NCBI RefSeq assembly: GCF_047495875.1
Contig: NC_092497.1
Location: 34,231,375-34,295,374, forward strand
Length of the DNA stretch: 64,000 nucleotides
From: Pithys albifrons albifrons
Taxonomy: Eukaryota > Chordata > Aves > Passeriformes > Thamnophilidae
Direction: 5' to 3'
How positions within the stretch are numbered: the first letter of the stretch is position 1; each line of letters starts with the position of its first letter. A program made the translations under genes and the position numbers. Under the pieces are notes generated by a model, which made no database searches, was not told the DNA's origin, and saw nothing but the letters and a program-made list of their open reading frames with translations. Positions 61,202 through 64,000 of this stretch are shown here, one piece after another.

Positions 61202-61767
61202 TGTCTTAGGTTGAGCTGGCAAAATGCCAACTGTGCAATAGAGTGCCAGTCTCTCTCCCCCTCTTGCTGAGAAAAGAGAGAAAGGGGGAAAAAATGGAAA
61301 CTTAAAACAGGTTTATATATTTATACAGAATGAAGAAAATTAAACTACAATTTAACACACATTTACACAAGTTAGAAAAAACAATTTTCTACCTCCCACC
61401 AAAACCAGATTCCATCACTCTAGATCCATAAAGCACCCCAAAAGACACCCAATAAAGCAAAAGACAGAGAATAACAATAAAATGCTTTACTTCCCTAAAC
61501 TCGAATAAAATACAAAGTAGCAGTGGGCAGCAGCCAAGACCCGCTTCAGCAAGGCAGCAGCTGCTTGTCTTGCCTCTACTTTGGCCATGATGGGAACTGA
61601 GAACTCCTCCTACTCTAGTGTATGTATATCTCAGTTTTGTGTCACCTGGTATGAAATATTTCTTTGGTTGCTTAAATCAGGTGATGCTTGTCCCCTCTAA
61701 TCTACATCAGATTATCAGGGCCTACTAAAATTAAATTCTACATCTAGGTCTAACTAAAACTACCATA
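61202..61767 (-). mobile_element. Solo LTR, avian ERVL-type, with 5-bp target duplication CCTTG
   Basis: CCTTG at 61197-61201 and 61768-61772 brackets 566 bp. The plus strand begins TGTCTTAGGTTGAGC, giving a minus-strand 3' end that closes in CA. The other terminus reads TA rather than TG on the minus strand, probably one mutation. A purine-rich block next to GAGAAAAGAGAG (about 61255-61290) and an AATAAAATG stretch resemble 15611-16225, so both probably belong to one family. Confidence 0.7.
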
Positions 61768-61772
61768 CCTTG

Positions 61773-63166
61773 GTACAATCATAAACACACCAGTCTGATT
61801 TTTCATATAATTTACAGGTGTGGTTTTGTTGTCTTCTGCTGCTAGTGCTGGGTCAGGATTTTACTCAGTGACCATTATGCCAGAGAAGCTGAAGGTACCA
61901 GCCTATAAAATTTCAGAGATACAATCAGATACAATATATATGAGATGTTTGTTTCACTAGACTAATGCTTGATGGTTTATTTCCTTTGGTTGTCTTAGCT
62001 GTCAGTTCTGTTTCATGAATTATTGTTACATCAAATGCCACTGTAGCCAACAACTCAGAGTCTGCACCCGCCTCTCAATATGACACAGGGATGCCTGATA
62101 TTAAAAAAGAAAAATAAGTAAAATAAATTCGAATTAGAATTTTTTCTGCTTATTTAGTATCAGTAATATTTTGCAACAAAATTTTTGGCTCATGAACAGG
62201 CAGGAGATAAAGATAAGAGCATAAAGATAAGAGCATTTTCAGAAGGCTAGAATGCAACTTTTTAATGAAGGAACCATGTTATGTGGGACTGTCTTTAAAT
62301 ATTGCCATAACAAAGTTCAAAGGCTTTGCAGAGATTCAGTTAATCTTCCTTAAATAACTTTGCAATTCTAGGTGTTTGCTAGTAACACCTACAGCATGTC
62401 AAATGCTTACTGTAAATGCACAACTAACTTTTCAGCTGTAGATACTGCATATTTTAATCAAAGTTAGGAATGTTCTCAAATGCACTTCTTCAAAAATGTT
62501 ATTACTATTTTATTTTCATGGAATTTTTCTACATTTGCATATTTGGCACTCAAAAGTAGCAAATACATAAGGTGAGTGGTAGCATCTCCTTCAATTAATT
62601 TTAGCGGGGATGAGGCCAGGTCCTAAAATTGTAATGCATCATCACTGATTTTAGGTAAAACTTACACATTTTATTCCTCATGGTTTTAGGGACAAGAGTG
62701 TAGAATGCTTGTCAAATCTATAGTTTTCTTAGTATCAGGAGTGAGGTTTCTCTTAGAGAAGATTTGTGAAACTTTCAAGCTACTGCAGTCAACATTGGAA
62801 AATTACACTGTGGCCCTCTTAATCTGATTAATTAACAAGGGATTTTGAGTTGTCTTCTTGATTTTTGACAACTAATTCTAGAGAATAATTTTCTTCAATT
62901 AGCAGGTGGACTTGTGGAAAGCAAAGGGGAATGTGCATGTCATTGGAGAGAGCTGTTAAATGGTTGTCCTGTTCCTTGGAAGAAAGTCCTGATATGATAT
63001 CTTGCATAAACAGCACAGATTTCTACATAGTGATTTATGAAGATCCACAATAACTATAAATATAGACGTCAGTCATTGATCTGGGTATTTTATTTCAACA
63101 CCTACTTGCTAAACTTTCTGATTTCAAATTTATCTTATAGTGTCTTGGTTTACATTTTTATAATGA
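61773..63166. other. Anonymous AT-rich sequence
   Basis: No gene recognised. 62207-62234 is a perfect two-copy duplication of ATAAAGATAAGAGC. Confidence 0.45.
62207..62234. repeat. 14-bp tandem duplication, two identical copies
   Basis: ATAAAGATAAGAGC twice in direct succession. Confidence 0.85.
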
Positions 63167-64000
63167 TCATAGAATCATAGAATCGATTGGGTTGGAAAAG
63201 ACCTCCGAGATCATCAAGTCCAACCCTTGGTCCAACTCCAGTCCATTTACTAGATCATGGCCTCACCAACACAGAGTACAGGGGAAGGATCACTTCCCTG
63301 GTCCTGCTGGTCACACTATATTTGATACAGGACAGGATCCCATTGGCCTTCTTGGCCACCTGGGCACACTGTTGGCTCATGATGAGCTTCCTGTCAATTA
63401 GTATTCCAAGGTCCCTTTCTGCCTGGCTGCTCTCCAGCCACTCTGTGTCCAGCCTGTAGCGCTGCAGGGGGTTGTTGTGGCCAAAGTGCAGGATGCAGCA
63501 CTTGGCCTTGTTGAACTTCATCCCATTGGAATCAGCCCATCTCTCAAGTCTACCCAGATCCCTCTGCAGAGCCCTCCTGCCTTCCAGCAGGTCGACACTC
63601 CCTCCCAGCTTGGTGTCATCAGCAAATTTGCTGATGATGGACTCAATCCCCTCATCTAAATTATCAATAAAGATGTTAAACAGGATTGGACCTAACACAG
63701 ACCCCTGGGGAACACCACTGGTGACTGGCTGCCAGCTGGATGCAGCTCCATTCACCAGCACTCTCTGGGCCCAAACCTACAGCCAGCACTTAATCCAGGA
63801 GAGTGCACACTTGTCCAGGCCATGGGCTACCAGCTTTTTCAGGAGAAAATGTCAAAGGCCTTGCTGAAGTCTAGATAGACCATATCCACAGCCTTCCCCT
63901 CATCCACCAGGTCGGTCACCTGATCGTAAAAAGAGATCAGGTTGGTCAGACAGGACCTGCCCCTCCTAAACCCATGCTGGTTGGGTCTAATCCCTTGTCC
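63167..64000 (-). mobile_element. CR1 LINE, 3' part, running off the right edge
   Basis: The plus strand begins with the reversed CR1 octamer tail (ATCATAGAATCATAGAATCG) and GGGTTGGAAAAGACC. It continues without break through the CR1 3' end and into reverse-transcriptase coding sequence at the window edge. The reading frame is much better kept than in the other CR1 copies, which suggests a younger insertion. The 5' end and left target duplication partner lie outside the window. Confidence 0.95.
63255..64000 (-). pseudogene. CR1 reverse transcriptase C-terminal half, partial and broken
   Basis: The minus frame 63761-63255 encodes 168 residues of CR1 reverse transcriptase, with [14 protein letters not shown] near residue 16 and the catalytic FADDTKL near residue 46, then the thumb region ([18 protein letters not shown]). 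Upstream, toward 64000, the same protein continues (fingers with a LDFSKAFD-type motif), but a TAG stop lies just before 63761 and a frame change lies near 63850. It was therefore part of the LINE polymerase that copies CR1 and related SINE RNA, now inactive. No N-terminal endonuclease is in view because of the window edge. Confidence 0.9.

Overview
This is a stretch of bird nuclear DNA, most likely from a passerine. The evidence is several CR1 LINE copies with the typical avian CR1 tail, one tRNA-derived SINE fused to a CR1-type tail that looks like the passerine family TguSINE1, many avian ERVL-type LTRs, and two copies of an RTE-type LINE resembling AviRTE. Among passerines I recall AviRTE mainly from suboscines, so a suboscine is a reasonable but unproven guess. 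I found no convincing host protein-coding gene, tRNA or rRNA. The background is AT-rich and looks intronic or intergenic. Eight of nine LTR insertions lie on the minus strand, which would fit an intron of a gene transcribed on the plus strand. One weak candidate plus-strand exon sits at 63-115.

Layout. 1-5693 is anonymous apart from that candidate exon. 5700-9470 is a short class II endogenous retrovirus (minus strand): two 219-bp LTRs, a 6-bp target duplication, a tRNA-Trp-like primer site, a gag remnant with a 503-codon open 5' part, two polypurine tracts, and no pol or env. 11636-15248 is an apparently full-length but frameshifted RTE LINE (minus), with a SINE inserted in its ORF at 13648-13793. 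Solo LTRs lie at 15611-16225 and 17939-18518. Old CR1 pieces lie at 20055-20665 (minus) and 20828-21110 (plus). A 1-kb CR1 is at 26672-27660, and a diverged LTR is at 28366-29195.

From 29200 to 47400 the DNA is mostly anonymous, with a 5'-truncated RTE copy at 34259-34762 and an AC microsatellite at 46743-46783. 47410-47645 is a CR1 tail. LTRs follow at 49652-50468 and 55973-56599. Between them, 52811-54950 is a plus-strand avian ERVL-type LTR broken by a second, minus-strand LTR (53016-53598) and by a CR1 (54481-54905). 58690-59305 carries paired polypyrimidine tracts. 61202-61767 is another solo LTR with a 5-bp target duplication. 63167-64000 is the 3' part of a CR1 that runs off the window.

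The window is a record of successive retrotransposition. The CR1, SINE and RTE copies depend on LINE reverse transcriptases. Most LTRs are solo and the one two-LTR provirus is internally deleted. Family names were assigned by recognition, not by database search, and boundaries given without target duplications are accurate only to about 10-30 bp.
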